Positions 50,902 to 61,352 of a stretch of 64,000 nucleotides of DNA are shown one piece after another; position 1 is the stretch's first letter, and the number at the start of each line of letters is the position of its first letter. The stretch covers positions 62,001 through 126,000 of the forward strand of contig NZ_JAUZEE010000002.1 of NCBI RefSeq assembly GCF_030705305.1, given 5' to 3'. The DNA comes from Leptothrix discophora. GTDB lineage: Bacteria > Pseudomonadota > Gammaproteobacteria > Burkholderiales > Burkholderiaceae_C. The notes below the pieces were generated by a model. The model ran no database searches. It saw only the letters and a list, made by a program, of their open reading frames with translations, and was not told the origin of the DNA. Both the position numbers and the translations under genes were made by a program.

Positions 50902-51706
50902 GTTCGTGTTGTAAGTGTTTGATTTGTCTGAGTTTAGCGGCGCGCATCGCGTCGCGGACCGACGGCCAACGGCCCGGGTCGCCTGAAGAGCGGCAGCCCG
51001 GACCGGCCTGCCCGATGACGACACCTGCGGCGCGGCGAGGGATGGCGCACCGGTTCGACCCCTCCGTCCGAGACCGGCCCGGTGCACCGACAACGATGAT
51101 GCAGCGCGCCGCTGCGACCCTGGTTCCGTCTCCCAAGGTGAGCCGGTGGAGGGTCCGGCGACGCGCCAGGGACCTCGCGGTCAGATCCCCCAAGTCAAGG
51201 TTTTTCAAGCCGCAGCCCTCGGGCTGGCGGGATGTCCCGGAAGTGCTGGGACGCCCGACAGCACCGGTCGCTGCGGTGAGCAGGTCGACGAACAAGCTGC
51301 CGAAGATGGCCGCAACCACTCCAACCCCCCACGCACCCGATCCCCGCGCCTTGCGCGCCGGACGGGTTGCTGCCCGGATCGCGCCGACTCGGCACGGCCC
51401 GGGCGATGGCTGTCCGCTGCGCCACGCGCGCGGCGCGGCAGTCGGGCTGGATTGCGCTGACGCCATGGTGGACCGTTCGTTCGACGGCGCGCCAACGCTG
51501 CGCGGCTGAGGCCTCCGGCCTCTTGCGGAAGCCGGCTTCGTCCGGCGCCCGGCCACGCAGTCCAGGGCGATTCCTTCTCGGTCGGACTGCGACGTTCTCG
51601 TGCATCGCGACGTCGTCGCGTGCGCACCTGCGGGTGCGGATGCGGCGGTTCGATTGGATGATGCGACCGCCCACCCCCCGGCGGCGCAGGCACGAGAGGA
51701 GTACGC
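50902..51706 (+). other. Long rluC-rne intergenic region, probable rne leader
   Basis: 805 bases with no recognisable gene. In enterobacteria the rne mRNA has a long 5' leader whose hairpins bind RNase E and autoregulate it. Here comparable structures are GAGGCC-TCC-GGCCTC (about 51509-51523), a GAAGCCGGCTTC palindrome (about 51529-51540), and nested GCGACGT-type repeats near 51590-51625. A strong AGGAG (51697-51701) precedes the rne ATG. Long open frames on both strands here are Arg/Pro-rich and look like GC artefacts. Confidence 0.45.
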
Positions 51707-54700
51707 ATGAAACGCATGCTGATCAATGCCACGCAGCCCGAAGAGCGGCGCCTGGCGATCGTCGACGGCCAGAAGCTTCTCGACTTCGAGACCGAGATCG
51801 AGGGCCGCGAACAGCGCAAGGGCAACATCTACAAGGCCGTCGTGACGCGCGTCGAGCCGTCGCTCGAAGCCTGTTTCGTCGATTACGGCGAGGACCGCCA
51901 CGGCTTCCTGCCGTTCAAGGAAATCGCCCGCACCTACTTCAAGGAAGGCGTCCCGGTCCGCGACGCCAAGATCCAGGACGTCATCGCCAATGGCCAGGAG
52001 CTGCTGGTCCAGGTCGAGAAGGAAGAGCGCGGCAACAAGGGCGCGGCGCTGACGACCTTCGTCAGCCTGGCCGGTCGCTACCTGGTCCTGATGCCCAACA
52101 ACCCGCGCGGCGGTGGCGTGTCGCGCCGCATCGAGGGCGAGGACCGTGAGGAGCTCAAGGAGAACCTCGAGCAGCTCGAATACCCCAAGGGCATGAGCCT
52201 GATCGCGCGCACCGCCGGCATCGGCCGCAGCGCCGAGGAGCTGCAGTGGGACCTCAACTACATGCTCAAGCTCTGGACCGCCATCGATGAGGCGTCCAAG
52301 GGCGGCAAGGGTGCGTTCCTGATCTACCAGGAGTCGTCGCTGGTGATTCGCGCGATCCGCGACTACTTCACCGCCGACATCGGCGAGATCCTGATCGACA
52401 CGGACGACATCTACGAGCAGGCCAAGCAGTTCATGCTGCACGTGATGCCCGACACCGCGAACCGCGTGAAGCGCTACCGCGATGACGCGCCGCTGTTCAG
52501 CCGCTTCCAGATCGAGCACCAGATCGAGACCGCGTTCTCGCGCACGGTCCACCTGCCCTCGGGCGGCGCGATCGTGATCGACCACACCGAGGCGCTGGTC
52601 GCCGTGGACGTCAACTCGGCCCGCGCCACCCGTGGCGGCGACATCGAGGAGACCGCCACGCGCACCAACCTCGAGGCCGCCGACGAGATCGCCCGCCAGT
52701 GCCGGCTCCGGGACCTGGGCGGCCTGATCGTGGTCGACTTCATCGACATGGAGGAGAGCAAGAACCGCCGCGAGGTCGAGACCCGCCTGCGCGACGCGCT
52801 GCGCACCGACCGTGCCCGCGTGCAGTTCAGCTCGATCAGCAAGTTCGGCCTGCTCGAACTCAGCCGCCAGCGCCTGCGCCCGGCGCTTAGCGAGGGCAAC
52901 CACATCACCTGCCCGCGCTGCAACGGCACCGGCCACATCCGCGACACCGAGTCTTCCGCGCTGCAGATCCTGCGCATCATCCAGGAAGAGGCGATGAAGG
53001 AAGGCACGGCCGCCGTGCACGTGCAGGTGCCGGTCGAGGTGACCAGCTTCCTGCTCAACGAGAAGCGCACCGAGATCACCAAGATCGAGCTGAAGCAGCG
53101 CACCACCGTGCTGCTGGTGCCGAACCGCCACCTCGAGACGCCGAACTACAAGCTCGAGCGCCTGCGCCACGACGACCCGCGTCTGGAGAACCTGCAGGCC
53201 AGCTACACGATGATCGAGGAGCCGGAGGAGGAAGTCGGCATCACCCGTCGTCGCGACGCCAGCGAGCGTGGCAAGGCCAAGCAGGAGCCGCTGATCAAGG
53301 GCGTGCTGCCCGACCAGCCGGCCCCGGTTGCCGCGCCCAAGCCCGAGCCGGTGCCTGCACCGGTCGCGGCGGCGCCTGCACCCGCACCGGCTCCGGTGGC
53401 GGCACCGGCCCCGGCTCCGGCCGAGGCGGGCGGAGGCTTCTTCGGCTTCATCCGCAAGCTGTTCGGCGGCGCCCCGGCCGCGGCACCGGTCGCGGCCCCG
53501 GCTGCGGCCGAGCCGGCCAGCGGTGCCAAGGAAGTGGCCAAGGACGGCAAGGAAGCCCGTGGCGAGCGCGGCGGTGACCGCGGTCGCGCCGGCCAGGGCG
53601 GCCGTGGCGGCGATCGTCGCCGGGGCGAACGCGGTGGTGAGCGCGGTGGTGAGCGCGGTGGTGAGCGCGGCAGCGAACGTGGCGCCGAGCGCGGCGAACG
53701 TGGTGAACGCAGCGAACGCGGCGCCGATGCCGCCAAGGCCGAGGGCCGTGAAGGTGGTCGTCGTGGCGAGCGTGGCGATCGCCCGGAGCGCGCCGAGCGT
53801 GGCCAGGAGCGCAGCGGCGATCGGGCCGAGCGCGCCGAGCGTGGTGAGCGTGGTGAGCGCGGCGACCGCGGCGAGCGCCGTGAACGGGGCGAGCGTGGCG
53901 AGAGCCGTGCCCCGCGCGCCGAGCTGAACGCGAACCTTGCCGCTGGCGACAACCTGGCCGTCGACCTGTCGGCCCAGGCGCTGGTCGATGCCGGCGGCGC
54001 GCCGGTGGCGGGCGAGACGGTCGAGCAGGGCAACGAGCGGCGTCGCCGCCGGGGCCGTGGCGGCCGGCGTGACCGCGAGGAAGGCCGTGCCGACGGCGCC
54101 GAGGGCATCGACAACGTCGACACCCAGGCCCCGAACGACGCGGTGGAAGCCGGCGCCGAGGCAGCGGCCGAAGGCCGTGGCGATGCGCAGGCGGCCGAAG
54201 GCGAAGGCGCCGACGGCAACCGCGAAGGCCGTCGCCGTCGCCGTGGTCGTGGTCGCAACCGCGAAGGTGGCGAGGCCGGCGAGGCCGGCGAGAACGGTGA
54301 CAACGGCGAGATGAACGCCGAACAGGTCGCCGATGCCGGCGCCGAACCGGTGACCGAATCCGTCGCCGATGTCGTCCACGCAGAGCCGGTCGTGGCTGCC
54401 GAGCCGGTCCCTTCGCCGGTCGCCTCGCCGGTCGCCGAGCCGGCCGTGGCCTCCGCTCCGGCCGCGCCCGCGCCGCTGGTGATCGAGGCCGCGCCGGTCG
54501 CGCCGACACCGGTCGTCGCGGTCGCCCAGCCCTTCGTGCTGCCGATCGCCACGCTGGCCGCGCTGGCCCGCGATGCGGGTCTGGAGTGGATCAACAGCGA
54601 CGCCGACAAGGTCCGCACGGTCCAGGAGGCGATTGCCCGCGAGCCCCGGCCGGTGCATGTGCCGCGCGAGATCAAGCCGGTCGTGCTGCTCGACGAGGGT

Positions 54701-54763
54701 CCGCTGATCCTGGTCGAGACGCGCCGCGATCTGGCCAGCGTCAAGCTGCCGTTCGAAGGCTGA
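51707..54763 (+). CDS. rne: Ribonuclease E
   Basis: Main endonuclease of mRNA decay and rRNA/tRNA processing. 1018 residues. The catalytic half (1-510) has the S1 domain ([21 protein letters not shown]), the metal-site stretches [12 protein letters not shown] and IVVDFIDM, and the Zn-link CPRCNGTG. The C-terminal half is disordered: Pro/Ala-rich at about 540-600, then a long Arg/Gly/Glu part built from short RGERGG-type repeats (about 620-745), an acidic Glu/Ala part and a conserved end [14 protein letters not shown]. The disordered half should scaffold RNA and degradosome partners. The ATG at 51707 has AGGAG 6 bases up. Confidence 0.97.
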   Translation: MKRMLINATQPEERRLAIVDGQKLLDFETEIEGREQRKGNIYKAVVTRVEPSLEACFVDYGEDRHGFLPFKEIARTYFKEGVPVRDAKIQDVIANGQELLVQVEKEERGNKGAALTTFVSLAGRYLVLMPNNPRGGGVSRRIEGEDREELKENLEQLEYPKGMSLIARTAGIGRSAEELQWDLNYMLKLWTAIDEASKGGKGAFLIYQESSLVIRAIRDYFTADIGEILIDTDDIYEQAKQFMLHVMPDTANRVKRYRDDAPLFSRFQIEHQIETAFSRTVHLPSGGAIVIDHTEALVAVDVNSARATRGGDIEETATRTNLEAADEIARQCRLRDLGGLIVVDFIDMEESKNRREVETRLRDALRTDRARVQFSSISKFGLLELSRQRLRPALSEGNHITCPRCNGTGHIRDTESSALQILRIIQEEAMKEGTAAVHVQVPVEVTSFLLNEKRTEITKIELKQRTTVLLVPNRHLETPNYKLERLRHDDPRLENLQASYTMIEEPEEEVGITRRRDASERGKAKQEPLIKGVLPDQPAPVAAPKPEPVPAPVAAAPAPAPAPVAAPAPAPAEAGGGFFGFIRKLFGGAPAAAPVAAPAAAEPASGAKEVAKDGKEARGERGGDRGRAGQGGRGGDRRRGERGGERGGERGGERGSERGAERGERGERSERGADAAKAEGREGGRRGERGDRPERAERGQERSGDRAERAERGERGERGDRGERRERGERGESRAPRAELNANLAAGDNLAVDLSAQALVDAGGAPVAGETVEQGNERRRRRGRGGRRDREEGRADGAEGIDNVDTQAPNDAVEAGAEAAAEGRGDAQAAEGEGADGNREGRRRRRGRGRNREGGEAGEAGENGDNGEMNAEQVADAGAEPVTESVADVVHAEPVVAAEPVPSPVASPVAEPAVASAPAAPAPLVIEAAPVAPTPVVAVAQPFVLPIATLAALARDAGLEWINSDADKVRTVQEAIAREPRPVHVPREIKPVVLLDEGPLILVETRRDLASVKLPFEG
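53626..53930. repeat. 12-bp-type tandem repeats coding the RGERGG region of RNase E
   Basis: Runs of GGTGAGCGCGGT-like units, at least four in close tandem at about 53629-53680, with degenerate copies onward. They encode [10 protein letters not shown] and then [11 protein letters not shown] patterns. Such units can change copy number by slippage while staying in frame. Confidence 0.6.
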
Positions 54764-54812
54764 CCGCAAAGATCGGCCCGGGTGGCGTGAGCCGCCCGGC
54801 GCTGGCATGCAG

Positions 54813-54853
54813 AACGCGCCGCGCGGGTGACCGCTGCGGCGCGTTGTCGTTGG
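54813..54853. terminator. Hairpin between rne and nagZ
   Basis: AACGCGCCGC / GCGGCGCGTT, a perfect 10-bp stem with a 13-base loop (54813-54845). It is followed by GTCGTTGG on the plus strand. It lies 50 bases past the rne stop and could end rne or the convergent nagZ transcript. The T-tract is poor. Confidence 0.5.
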
Positions 54854-54879
54854 GGGGAGCGCCAGACCGGCGCCGTGGC

Positions 54880-56016
54880 TCAGCCGGCCGCGGCGTCCTC
54901 GTCGTCTGCGGCCAGCTGGACGACCCGTTCCAGCGCACGCTGGTAGTCGCCGTCGTGCATCAGCTCGTCCCAGGGCAGCGGCGCCGTCTGCGGCAGCAGG
55001 CGCTGACGGCGGTCCTCGCTGTCCGGATCGGGTGCCCACAGGCCGTCCTGCTCGGCCTCGTCGAGGTTGTCCAGCAGCGTGTCGAGCGTGCGACCGCCGT
55101 CGATCGGGGACTGGTTGCAGACCAGCGCCAGGTCGCAGCCGGCCTGCAGCGCCTGCATCACCGCCTCGGTCATGGTCAGCGTGCCATCGGGCTCGCTGCC
55201 GCGCAGGCCGGGCACGCGGCGGGCGGCGGCCATGCCCAGGTCGTCGCTGAAGACCGCGCCCGCAAATCCGAGCCGGTCGCGCAACACGTCTTCCAGCCAG
55301 ATGCTCGAGAAGCCGGCCGGCCGCGCGTCGACCTGCGGGTAGGTCACGTGCGCGGGCATGACCGCGCGCAGGCAGGTCGTGAGGTGGGCGTAGGGCAGGG
55401 CATCGTCGGCCAGGATCGCATCCAGGCTGCGTTCGTCGATGGCGCTGGCCACGTGGGTGTCGGCGCGGGCCCAGCCGTGGCCGGGGAAATGCTTGCCGCA
55501 GTTGGCCATGCCGGTCTGCAGCAGGCCCAGCGCCAGGCTGCGTGCCAGCACCGTGACGACGCGTGGATCGCGGCCGAAGGCGCGCGTCCCGATCACGTCG
55601 CTGCGGCCGTGGTCGAGGTCCAGGACTGGCGTGAAGCTCAGGTCGACGCCGCAGGCGCGCAGCTCGGCGCCGAGCACATGGCCGATCGCGGTCGCCGCTT
55701 CCATCGCCTCAAGCGCGCCGCTGCCGGGCTGGCCGGGCGCGTCGCGCAGCCAGCGTCGGCCCAGCAGGCCCATGGCCGGCAGCGGCGTGTAGCCGTCGTC
55801 GCGGAAACGCTGGACCCGGCCGCCCTCGTGGTCGACGGCGACCAGCAGGTCGGGCCGCAGGTCCTTCATCTCGGCCACCAGCCGCGTCAGCGCGGCCCGG
55901 CCGGTCCAGTTGCGGGTGAACAGGATGACGCCGCCGACACGCGGGTGGCCCAGGCGGCGGCGGTCGTGCTCGTCCAGCGCGGGGCCGGCGATGTCGATGA
56001 TGAGCGGTGCGTGCAT
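54880..56016 (-). CDS. nagZ: Beta-N-acetylglucosaminidase NagZ
   Basis: Cytoplasmic GH3 hydrolase of muropeptide recycling; removes GlcNAc from anhydro-muropeptides. 378 residues. Hallmarks are GGVILFTRNW, LLVAVDHEGGRVQR, the mobile-loop KHFPGHG with its catalytic His, and FSDDLGMAAAR with the nucleophile Asp. Other GH3 features are intact. It starts 7 bases after acpS and is the last gene of the lepA-to-nagZ cluster. Confidence 0.96.
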   Translation of the reverse strand: MHAPLIIDIAGPALDEHDRRRLGHPRVGGVILFTRNWTGRAALTRLVAEMKDLRPDLLVAVDHEGGRVQRFRDDGYTPLPAMGLLGRRWLRDAPGQPGSGALEAMEAATAIGHVLGAELRACGVDLSFTPVLDLDHGRSDVIGTRAFGRDPRVVTVLARSLALGLLQTGMANCGKHFPGHGWARADTHVASAIDERSLDAILADDALPYAHLTTCLRAVMPAHVTYPQVDARPAGFSSIWLEDVLRDRLGFAGAVFSDDLGMAAARRVPGLRGSEPDGTLTMTEAVMQALQAGCDLALVCNQSPIDGGRTLDTLLDNLDEAEQDGLWAPDPDSEDRRQRLLPQTAPLPWDELMHDGDYQRALERVVQLAADDEDAAAG

Positions 56017-56023
56017 GGCGGTT

Positions 56024-56434
56024 TCAGGTGGCGGCCGGTTCGGGCAGGCGCTCGACGACGACGAAGCTGACGGCGTAGTCGGTCTCGTCGGTCAGCGTGA
56101 CATGGGCCTGCAGGCGGGCTCGCGCGAACCACTCGGCCAGCTCGCCGTTCAGGTGGATGCGCGGCTGGCCGGACGGGTCGTTGAGGGTCTCGCAGCTGCG
56201 CCATTGCATCGGGTGGTGCAGCCCCAGGCCGATGGCCTTGGAGAAGGCTTCCTTGACGCTGAAACGCGTCGCCAGGTAGGACAGGCCGCGGGCTTCGACG
56301 CGGGCGCGGCGGGCCCGCCAGACCTGCAGCTCGCGCGGGCCGAGCACCCGTTCGGCGAAGCGGTCGCCGCGTCGACCCAGCGTTGCCGCGATGCGGCGGA
56401 TGTCGCAGATGTCGGTGCCGATGCCGTAGACCAC
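56024..56434 (-). CDS. acpS: Holo-[acyl-carrier-protein] synthase
   Basis: Attaches phosphopantetheine to ACP. 136 residues starting at GTG (56432-56434). The metal-site motif [12 protein letters not shown] and the helix [15 protein letters not shown] are both clear, as is the ending AVSFVVVE. Start and pdxJ stop are 4 bases apart, so the pair is coupled, as in most proteobacteria. Confidence 0.96.
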   Translation of the reverse strand: MVYGIGTDICDIRRIAATLGRRGDRFAERVLGPRELQVWRARRARVEARGLSYLATRFSVKEAFSKAIGLGLHHPMQWRSCETLNDPSGQPRIHLNGELAEWFARARLQAHVTLTDETDYAVSFVVVERLPEPAAT

Positions 56435-56438
56435 GGCA

Positions 56439-57230
56439 TCAGCCTCGCGGTGCGTGGGCCCGCTGGATGCAGGCGAGGTAGGCGCGGATCGCGGCCGGGA
56501 AGCCCAGCTCCAGCGCGTCGGCGGTCAGCGCGTGGCCGATCGAGACCTCCTGCACGCCGGGCACGGCGGCGAGGAAGTCGGTGAGGTTGTCGCGGTTCAG
56601 GTCGTGGCCGGCATTGACGCCCAGGCCGGCCGCCAGCGCGGCCTCGGCCGCCTCGGTGTAGCGCGCCAGCACCTCGGCCTGGCGCGGCGTGCCCCAGGCC
56701 GAGGCATAGGCTTCGGTGTAGAGCTCGATGCGGTCGGCGCCGACCTCGCGGGCGGCTCGCATCATCTCGGCGATGGGGTCCATGAAGAGGCTGACCCGCA
56801 CGCCCAGATCGCGGCATTCGGCGATCAGCGGTGCGAGCCGTTCGGCGTCGTCGGGGAAGGTCCAGCCGTGGTCCGACGTGAACTGGCCGACCGAGTCCGG
56901 CACGAAGGTGGCCTGGTGCGGCCGCACCGCCCGGATCACGTCCATGAGGTTGTGGAAGGGGTTGCCCTCGATGTTGTAGTCGATGTGAGGCCAGGCCTTG
57001 AGCAGCGCGTCGAGGTCGGTGACGTCGTGGCCGCGGATGTGGCGCTCGTCCGGCCGCGGATGCACGGTGATGCCCTGCGCGCCAGCTTCCAGCACCAGCG
57101 TGGCCATGCGGGTCACGCTGGGGATGCCGAGGTGGCGGCTGTTGCGCAGCAGCGCGACCTTGTTGAGGTTCACCGACAGCACGGTGTGCGCGGCGCCGGC
57201 ATGGGCTTCGGGTGCGACGAGGGGGTTCAT
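56439..57230 (-). CDS. pdxJ: Pyridoxine 5'-phosphate synthase
   Basis: Last step of vitamin B6 ring synthesis, from 1-deoxyxylulose-5-phosphate and an amino-acetone phosphate. 263 residues. [18 protein letters not shown] at the N-terminus, [13 protein letters not shown], and [12 protein letters not shown] near the C-terminus are family hallmarks. ATG at 57230. It lies between recO (44-base gap) and acpS. Confidence 0.97.
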   Translation of the reverse strand: MNPLVAPEAHAGAAHTVLSVNLNKVALLRNSRHLGIPSVTRMATLVLEAGAQGITVHPRPDERHIRGHDVTDLDALLKAWPHIDYNIEGNPFHNLMDVIRAVRPHQATFVPDSVGQFTSDHGWTFPDDAERLAPLIAECRDLGVRVSLFMDPIAEMMRAAREVGADRIELYTEAYASAWGTPRQAEVLARYTEAAEAALAAGLGVNAGHDLNRDNLTDFLAAVPGVQEVSIGHALTADALELGFPAAIRAYLACIQRAHAPRG

Positions 57231-57274
57231 CGGTGCGGTCGGATCGGTTCGTTCGGGGCGTCCGGGATGATGCC

Positions 57275-58093
57275 TCAGCGGTCCCGGTCGAGCAGTTGCT
57301 GGAGTTCGACCATCAGCGCGCGGGTGCGCAGCATCGAGGTGCCCAGGTGTTCGTGCAGCAGCGCGCGCAGCTGGCTCTTGAGTTCCTGTGGCGCGCCGGC
57401 GCAGGCCTGTTGCAGGCTGCCGAGGTCATCGGCTTGCAAGGCGGTCTGGATCGCCAGCAGCACCGCGCCGCTGATGCCGGGATCGTTCGCCGACCGGGTC
57501 GTGCAGACGCCGGCGTCGGCCAGCAGCAGGTGCCGCGCGGCGGGCTGCACCGGCTGCTGTGTCGCCGTCAGGCAGGACAGGTCGGGCAGCACGCCCGAGT
57601 CGGCCAGGAAGGCCAGCTCGAAGGCCCGCAGGGCTGCGGCAGCCCCGTGTTCATCGGCCATCGCGCGGGTGTCGACCAACCGGGCGAGGGTGCCGGCATA
57701 GGTGTCGAACAGGTGCGGATGCGGGTCATGCCGCGCCAGGCCGCGCAGCAGCAGCTCGTTGAGGTGCAGGCCCGACAGCAACGCCGCGCCGCTGAGCATC
57801 GGCCCGCCGCCGGCCCATTCGGCGCTGCGCAGCAGCTGGACCTCGGCGCCGCCCTCCAGGCGCTTGCTGCCGAGCTGCACATGCAGGCGCTGGAAGGGCA
57901 GCAGCACGCTGCGCAGCTGCGAATAGGGCCGCTTGGCACCCTTGGCCAGCGCGACGACGCGGCCCAGTTCGCGGGTCCAGACCTCGAGGATCAGGCTGGA
58001 TTCGCTCCAGTCGTGCGTGTGCAGCACGTAGCCCGACAAGGGCTTCGCGGCGGACCCGCCAGCCGTGCCGCCGGACCGCCGCGACGTCGCCAT
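57275..58093 (-). CDS. recO: DNA repair protein RecO
   Basis: Helps load RecA onto SSB-coated single strands. 272 residues. The N-terminal OB fold (YVLHTHDWSESSLILEVWTRELGRVVALAKGAKR) is followed by a helical domain. It lacks a clear four-cysteine zinc site, as is common in betaproteobacteria. The gene begins 3 bases after era, so the two are cotranscribed. Confidence 0.94.
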   Translation of the reverse strand: MATSRRSGGTAGGSAAKPLSGYVLHTHDWSESSLILEVWTRELGRVVALAKGAKRPYSQLRSVLLPFQRLHVQLGSKRLEGGAEVQLLRSAEWAGGGPMLSGAALLSGLHLNELLLRGLARHDPHPHLFDTYAGTLARLVDTRAMADEHGAAAALRAFELAFLADSGVLPDLSCLTATQQPVQPAARHLLLADAGVCTTRSANDPGISGAVLLAIQTALQADDLGSLQQACAGAPQELKSQLRALLHEHLGTSMLRTRALMVELQQLLDRDR

Positions 58094-58096
58094 GGC

Positions 58097-59239
58097 CTAT
58101 TCGTAGCCGTAGCTCTTCAGGCGCTGCTCGTCGTCGGCCCAGCCGGAGCGGACCTTGACCCACAGCTCCAGGAAGACGCGGCCGTCGGTCAGCCGTTCGA
58201 GCTCGGTGCGGGCCTCGGTGCCGATGCGCTTGAGGCGCTCGCCGCCCTCGCCGATCACCATGCCCTTGTGGGCGTCGCGCTCGACCACGATCGTGGCGCT
58301 GATGCGGCGCAGCCGGCCTTCCTCGACGTACTTGTCGATCTGCACGGTGGACGTGTAGGGCAGCTCGTCGCCGGTCAGGCGGAAGAGCTTCTCGCGGATC
58401 AGCTCGGAGGCGAGGAACTTGTCGCTGCGGTCGGTCAGCGCGTCCTCGTCGTAGAACCAGTCCTGCTCGGGCAGGTGAGGGCGCACGATGCCCAGCAGCC
58501 GGCGCGCGTCGGGCACCTTCTGCGCCGTCAGCGGCACGAACTCGGTGAAGGGATGGCGCTCCTGCATCTGCTGCAGCCAGGGCAGCAGGTCGGCGCGGCG
58601 GTGGATCAGGTCGAGCTTGTTGGCCACCAGCAGCGTCGGCTTGCCCGGCGGGATCAGCGCCAGCACCTTGGCATCGTCGACGCCGAAGCGGCCGGCCTCG
58701 ACCAGGAACAGCACGATGTCGACGTCGGCCAGCACCGACTGCACCGTCTTGTTGAGGTTGCGGTTCAGCGCCGCCGTGCCGCGCGTGGTGTGGCGGGTCT
58801 GGAAGCCGGGCGTGTCGACGAAGACGAACTGGGTGTCGTCCTCGGTGCAGATGCCGGTGATGCGGTGGCGCGTGGTCTGCGCCTTGCGCGAGGTGATGCT
58901 GACCTTCTGGCCGATCAGCGAGTTCAGCAGCGTGGACTTGCCGACGTTGGGCCGGCCGACGATGGCGATCAGGCCGCAGCGACGGCCCGGCACGCTGGAA
59001 CCGAAGCTCAGCGGCAGCGCGACGCCCTCGGTCCGGTCGCGGTCGTCGTCATCCTCGTCGCCTTCTTCGTCGCCTACTTCGTCCTCGTCGAGCCCGTCTT
59101 CTTCGAGTTCTTCATCGTCCTCGCCGCCGATCTCGACGTGGCCGTCCTCGTCGTCATCGACGCCGGACTCGACGGGCGCCGCAGCGTGGGCTTCGGCAGG
59201 GGTCTCGTCCGCGGACGGGTCTTGGGGATCAGGGTTCAT
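58097..59239 (-). CDS. era: GTPase Era with an acidic N-terminal extension
   Basis: GTPase that binds 16S rRNA 3' ends and helps assemble the 30S subunit. 380 residues against about 300 normally. G1 GRPNVGKS is at residues 95-102, where E. coli has it near 15, so about 80 residues are added. Residues 21-70 contain 29 Asp/Glu. The rest is typical: DTPGFQT (G3), NKLDL (G4) and a KH domain ([15 protein letters not shown]). The ATG overlaps the rnc stop as ATGA, which supports this start over a shorter one. Confidence 0.95.
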   Translation of the reverse strand: MNPDPQDPSADETPAEAHAAAPVESGVDDDEDGHVEIGGEDDEELEEDGLDEDEVGDEEGDEDDDDRDRTEGVALPLSFGSSVPGRRCGLIAIVGRPNVGKSTLLNSLIGQKVSITSRKAQTTRHRITGICTEDDTQFVFVDTPGFQTRHTTRGTAALNRNLNKTVQSVLADVDIVLFLVEAGRFGVDDAKVLALIPPGKPTLLVANKLDLIHRRADLLPWLQQMQERHPFTEFVPLTAQKVPDARRLLGIVRPHLPEQDWFYDEDALTDRSDKFLASELIREKLFRLTGDELPYTSTVQIDKYVEEGRLRRISATIVVERDAHKGMVIGEGGERLKRIGTEARTELERLTDGRVFLELWVKVRSGWADDEQRLKSYGYE

Positions 59240-59922
59240 TCGTGGGTCCGGCTGAGCTGGTCGAGGACCAGGCGCGCGGCCTCCTGTTCGGCGGCTCGGC
59301 GGGAACGGCCTTCGCCGCGGCCTTCGATGCCGTGTTCGACCACGCTGCAGACGACCACGAAGGTCTGGTCATGCGCGCGGCCTCGGGTGGCTTCGATGCG
59401 GTAGTCCGGCACGTTCAGCCGGCGCGCCTGCAGCCATTCCTGCAGCTGCGTCTTGGCGTCCTTGGCCCAGGCCTGCGTGGCGGTCTCGATCACCAGTGGC
59501 TCGAACAGGCGGCGCACCAGGCCTTGCGCGGCGTCGTAGCCAGCATCGCGGTAGACCGCACCGATGATGGCCTCCATCGCGTCGGCCAGGATCGACGGCC
59601 GCTGCGCCCCGCCGCCGCGGGCCTCGCCTTCGGACAGGCGCAGCTGCTGCGGCAGGCCCAGCGACAGCGCGATGCGGTGCAGCATGTCCTGTCGCACCAG
59701 GTGGGCGCGTACGCGCGTCAGGTCGCCTTCGGGCGAGTCGTCGAAGTGGTCGAACAGCAGGTCCGACACGGCCAGGTTCAGCACGGCATCGCCCAGGAAC
59801 TCGAGCCGTTCGTTGTGGTCGGCGCCATGGCTGCGGTGCGTCAGCGCGCGCACCAGCAGGCTGCCGTCACGGAAGACGTGACCCAGGCGCGCCTGCAGTT
59901 GATCGAGCGATGCAGTGGACAC
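59236..59922 (-). CDS. rnc: Ribonuclease III
   Basis: Cleaves double-stranded RNA in rRNA precursors and mRNAs. 228 residues from GTG at 59920-59922. The catalytic signature [14 protein letters not shown] lies at 37-50, a second acidic set in [17 protein letters not shown], and a dsRBD at the C-terminus ([30 protein letters not shown]). It is followed by era with ATGA overlap, the classic pairing. Confidence 0.97.
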   Translation of the reverse strand: MSTASLDQLQARLGHVFRDGSLLVRALTHRSHGADHNERLEFLGDAVLNLAVSDLLFDHFDDSPEGDLTRVRAHLVRQDMLHRIALSLGLPQQLRLSEGEARGGGAQRPSILADAMEAIIGAVYRDAGYDAAQGLVRRLFEPLVIETATQAWAKDAKTQLQEWLQARRLNVPDYRIEATRGRAHDQTFVVVCSVVEHGIEGRGEGRSRRAAEQEAARLVLDQLSRTHE

Positions 59923-59966
59923 GGTGTTGTCGTCGTCGCGGTGGGCGGTTGGATCAGGGCGGCGGA

Positions 59967-60356
59967 TCAGCGCGAACTGCCGCGGTACTTGATGAGCAGG
60001 TAGACCGGGCCGAACAGCTCGACTTCCTTGTCGTAGGCGAAGCTGATGACCACGCGCTCGTCGTTCTTGGTGATGTTGAGATCGGCACCCGACACCGAGC
60101 TGATCGAGTACTCGATGCTCTTGTGGCGGTCGAACGCGGCGCGGATCTCGGGCACGGTGTTGCCGCCGGTCTTGGAGACCTTCTCGACCGCGCCGAGGAT
60201 GGTGTAGTACTCGTTGACCGTCGGCAGCACGCGCAGCGTGACGATTCCCGCCATCGAGACCAGGGCGGCCCAGAACAGCAGGCCGATCATCGTGATGCCA
60301 CGGGCCGGCGCGCGGTGGCGGCTGGACGGGTGACGCGGATGCGGGACTGCGCTCAT
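59967..60356 (-). CDS. DUF4845 membrane protein
   Basis: 129 residues with one membrane segment (GLLFWAALVSMAGIVTLRVLP) after a basic N-terminus, and a small soluble domain (VNEYYTILGAVEKVSK, ending VYLLIKYRG). DUF4845 proteins are found between lepB and rnc in many proteobacteria; their role is not known. ATG at 60354-60356. It is 11 bases after lepB. Confidence 0.85.
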   Translation of the reverse strand: MSAVPHPRHPSSRHRAPARGITMIGLLFWAALVSMAGIVTLRVLPTVNEYYTILGAVEKVSKTGGNTVPEIRAAFDRHKSIEYSISSVSGADLNITKNDERVVISFAYDKEVELFGPVYLLIKYRGSSR

Positions 60357-60367
60357 GGATCGACTCC

Positions 60368-61336
60368 TCACTGGAAGCTGCCGATGCGTTTGACGTTGCC
60401 GAAGTTCATCCAGACGAAGAACGCGCGGCCGACGATGTTCTCGTCCGGCACGAATCCCCAGAAGCGCGAGTCTTCCGAGTTGTCGCGGTTGTCGCCCATC
60501 ACGAAATAGTGGCCTGCCGGCACCGTGCAGGTCACGCCCTCGGCGGTGTAGGTGCAGGCGTCGGCATGCTTGTTCAAGCGTGCGCGCATGCCGTAGCTCG
60601 ACGGCAGGCGAGGCTCGACCAGGATGCGGTGCGGCTTGTCGCCGAAGGTCTCGCGGAACTGCGGCGAGTAGCCCCGGCGGTCTTCCTCGTAGTAGTCGTC
60701 CAGGCGTTCGAGCGGGGCGGGCACGCCGTTCACGGTGAGCTTCTGGTTGGCGTAGGTGAGGGTGTCGCCGGGCAGCGCGACGACGCGCTTGATGAAGTCG
60801 ATGCTCGGGTCGACCGGGTAGCGGAACACCATCACGTCGCCGCGCGCGACCGGGTTGTTGTCGATGATCTTCTTGTTGATCACCGGCAGCCGCACGCCGT
60901 AGTGGAACTTGTTCACCAGGATCAGGTCGCCGATCTCCAGCGTCGGGATCATCGAGCCGGACGGGATCTTGAAGGGCTCGAACAGGAAGGACCGCAGCAC
61001 GAAGACGATCAGGATCACCGGGAACAGGCCGGCGGTCCAGTCCAGCCACCAGGGCTGGGCCAGCACCTTGTCGCGGGCCTCGGCGAGGTTGCTGTCGACC
61101 TGCGTGATGCCCATGCGCTGCAGTTCGGCGCGGCGATTCGCGTCCTGGGTCTCGATCGAGCCGGCAGCGGCCAGCCGGCGCGGCAGGAAGACATAGCGCT
61201 CGGCCAGCCAGTAGCCGAGCGTGACGAGCGTCAGGATGAACAGGAGCAGCGAGAAGTTGCCGGTCCAGCGGCCGAGATACCAGCCCGCGCCGTAGAAGAG
61301 GAGGCAGGCGTAGAGGATGCCGGTGAGGGTTGCCAT
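60368..61336 (-). CDS. lepB: Signal peptidase I
   Basis: Inner-membrane serine protease that removes Sec signal peptides. 322 residues. Two N-terminal membrane segments are followed by a third helix, then the catalytic Ser128 in PSGSM and Lys183 in DFIKRVVALPGD. The boxes GDVMVFRYP and GHYFVMGDNRDNSEDSR are typical. It lies 16 bases after lepA. Confidence 0.97.
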   Translation of the reverse strand: MATLTGILYACLLFYGAGWYLGRWTGNFSLLLFILTLVTLGYWLAERYVFLPRRLAAAGSIETQDANRRAELQRMGITQVDSNLAEARDKVLAQPWWLDWTAGLFPVILIVFVLRSFLFEPFKIPSGSMIPTLEIGDLILVNKFHYGVRLPVINKKIIDNNPVARGDVMVFRYPVDPSIDFIKRVVALPGDTLTYANQKLTVNGVPAPLERLDDYYEEDRRGYSPQFRETFGDKPHRILVEPRLPSSYGMRARLNKHADACTYTAEGVTCTVPAGHYFVMGDNRDNSEDSRFWGFVPDENIVGRAFFVWMNFGNVKRIGSFQ

Positions 61337-61352
61337 CAGAGGTCCGGTTGGA

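Noticed and set aside
50672-55039. Open frame of 1455 codons on the minus strand opposite rne
   Set aside because: It is antisense to the well-supported rne gene and made of Ala/Thr/Arg/Gly-rich low-complexity sequence. In very GC-rich DNA such frames arise by chance.
57212-59404. Open frame of 730 codons opposite recO and era
   Set aside because: Antisense to two well-supported genes and of low complexity.
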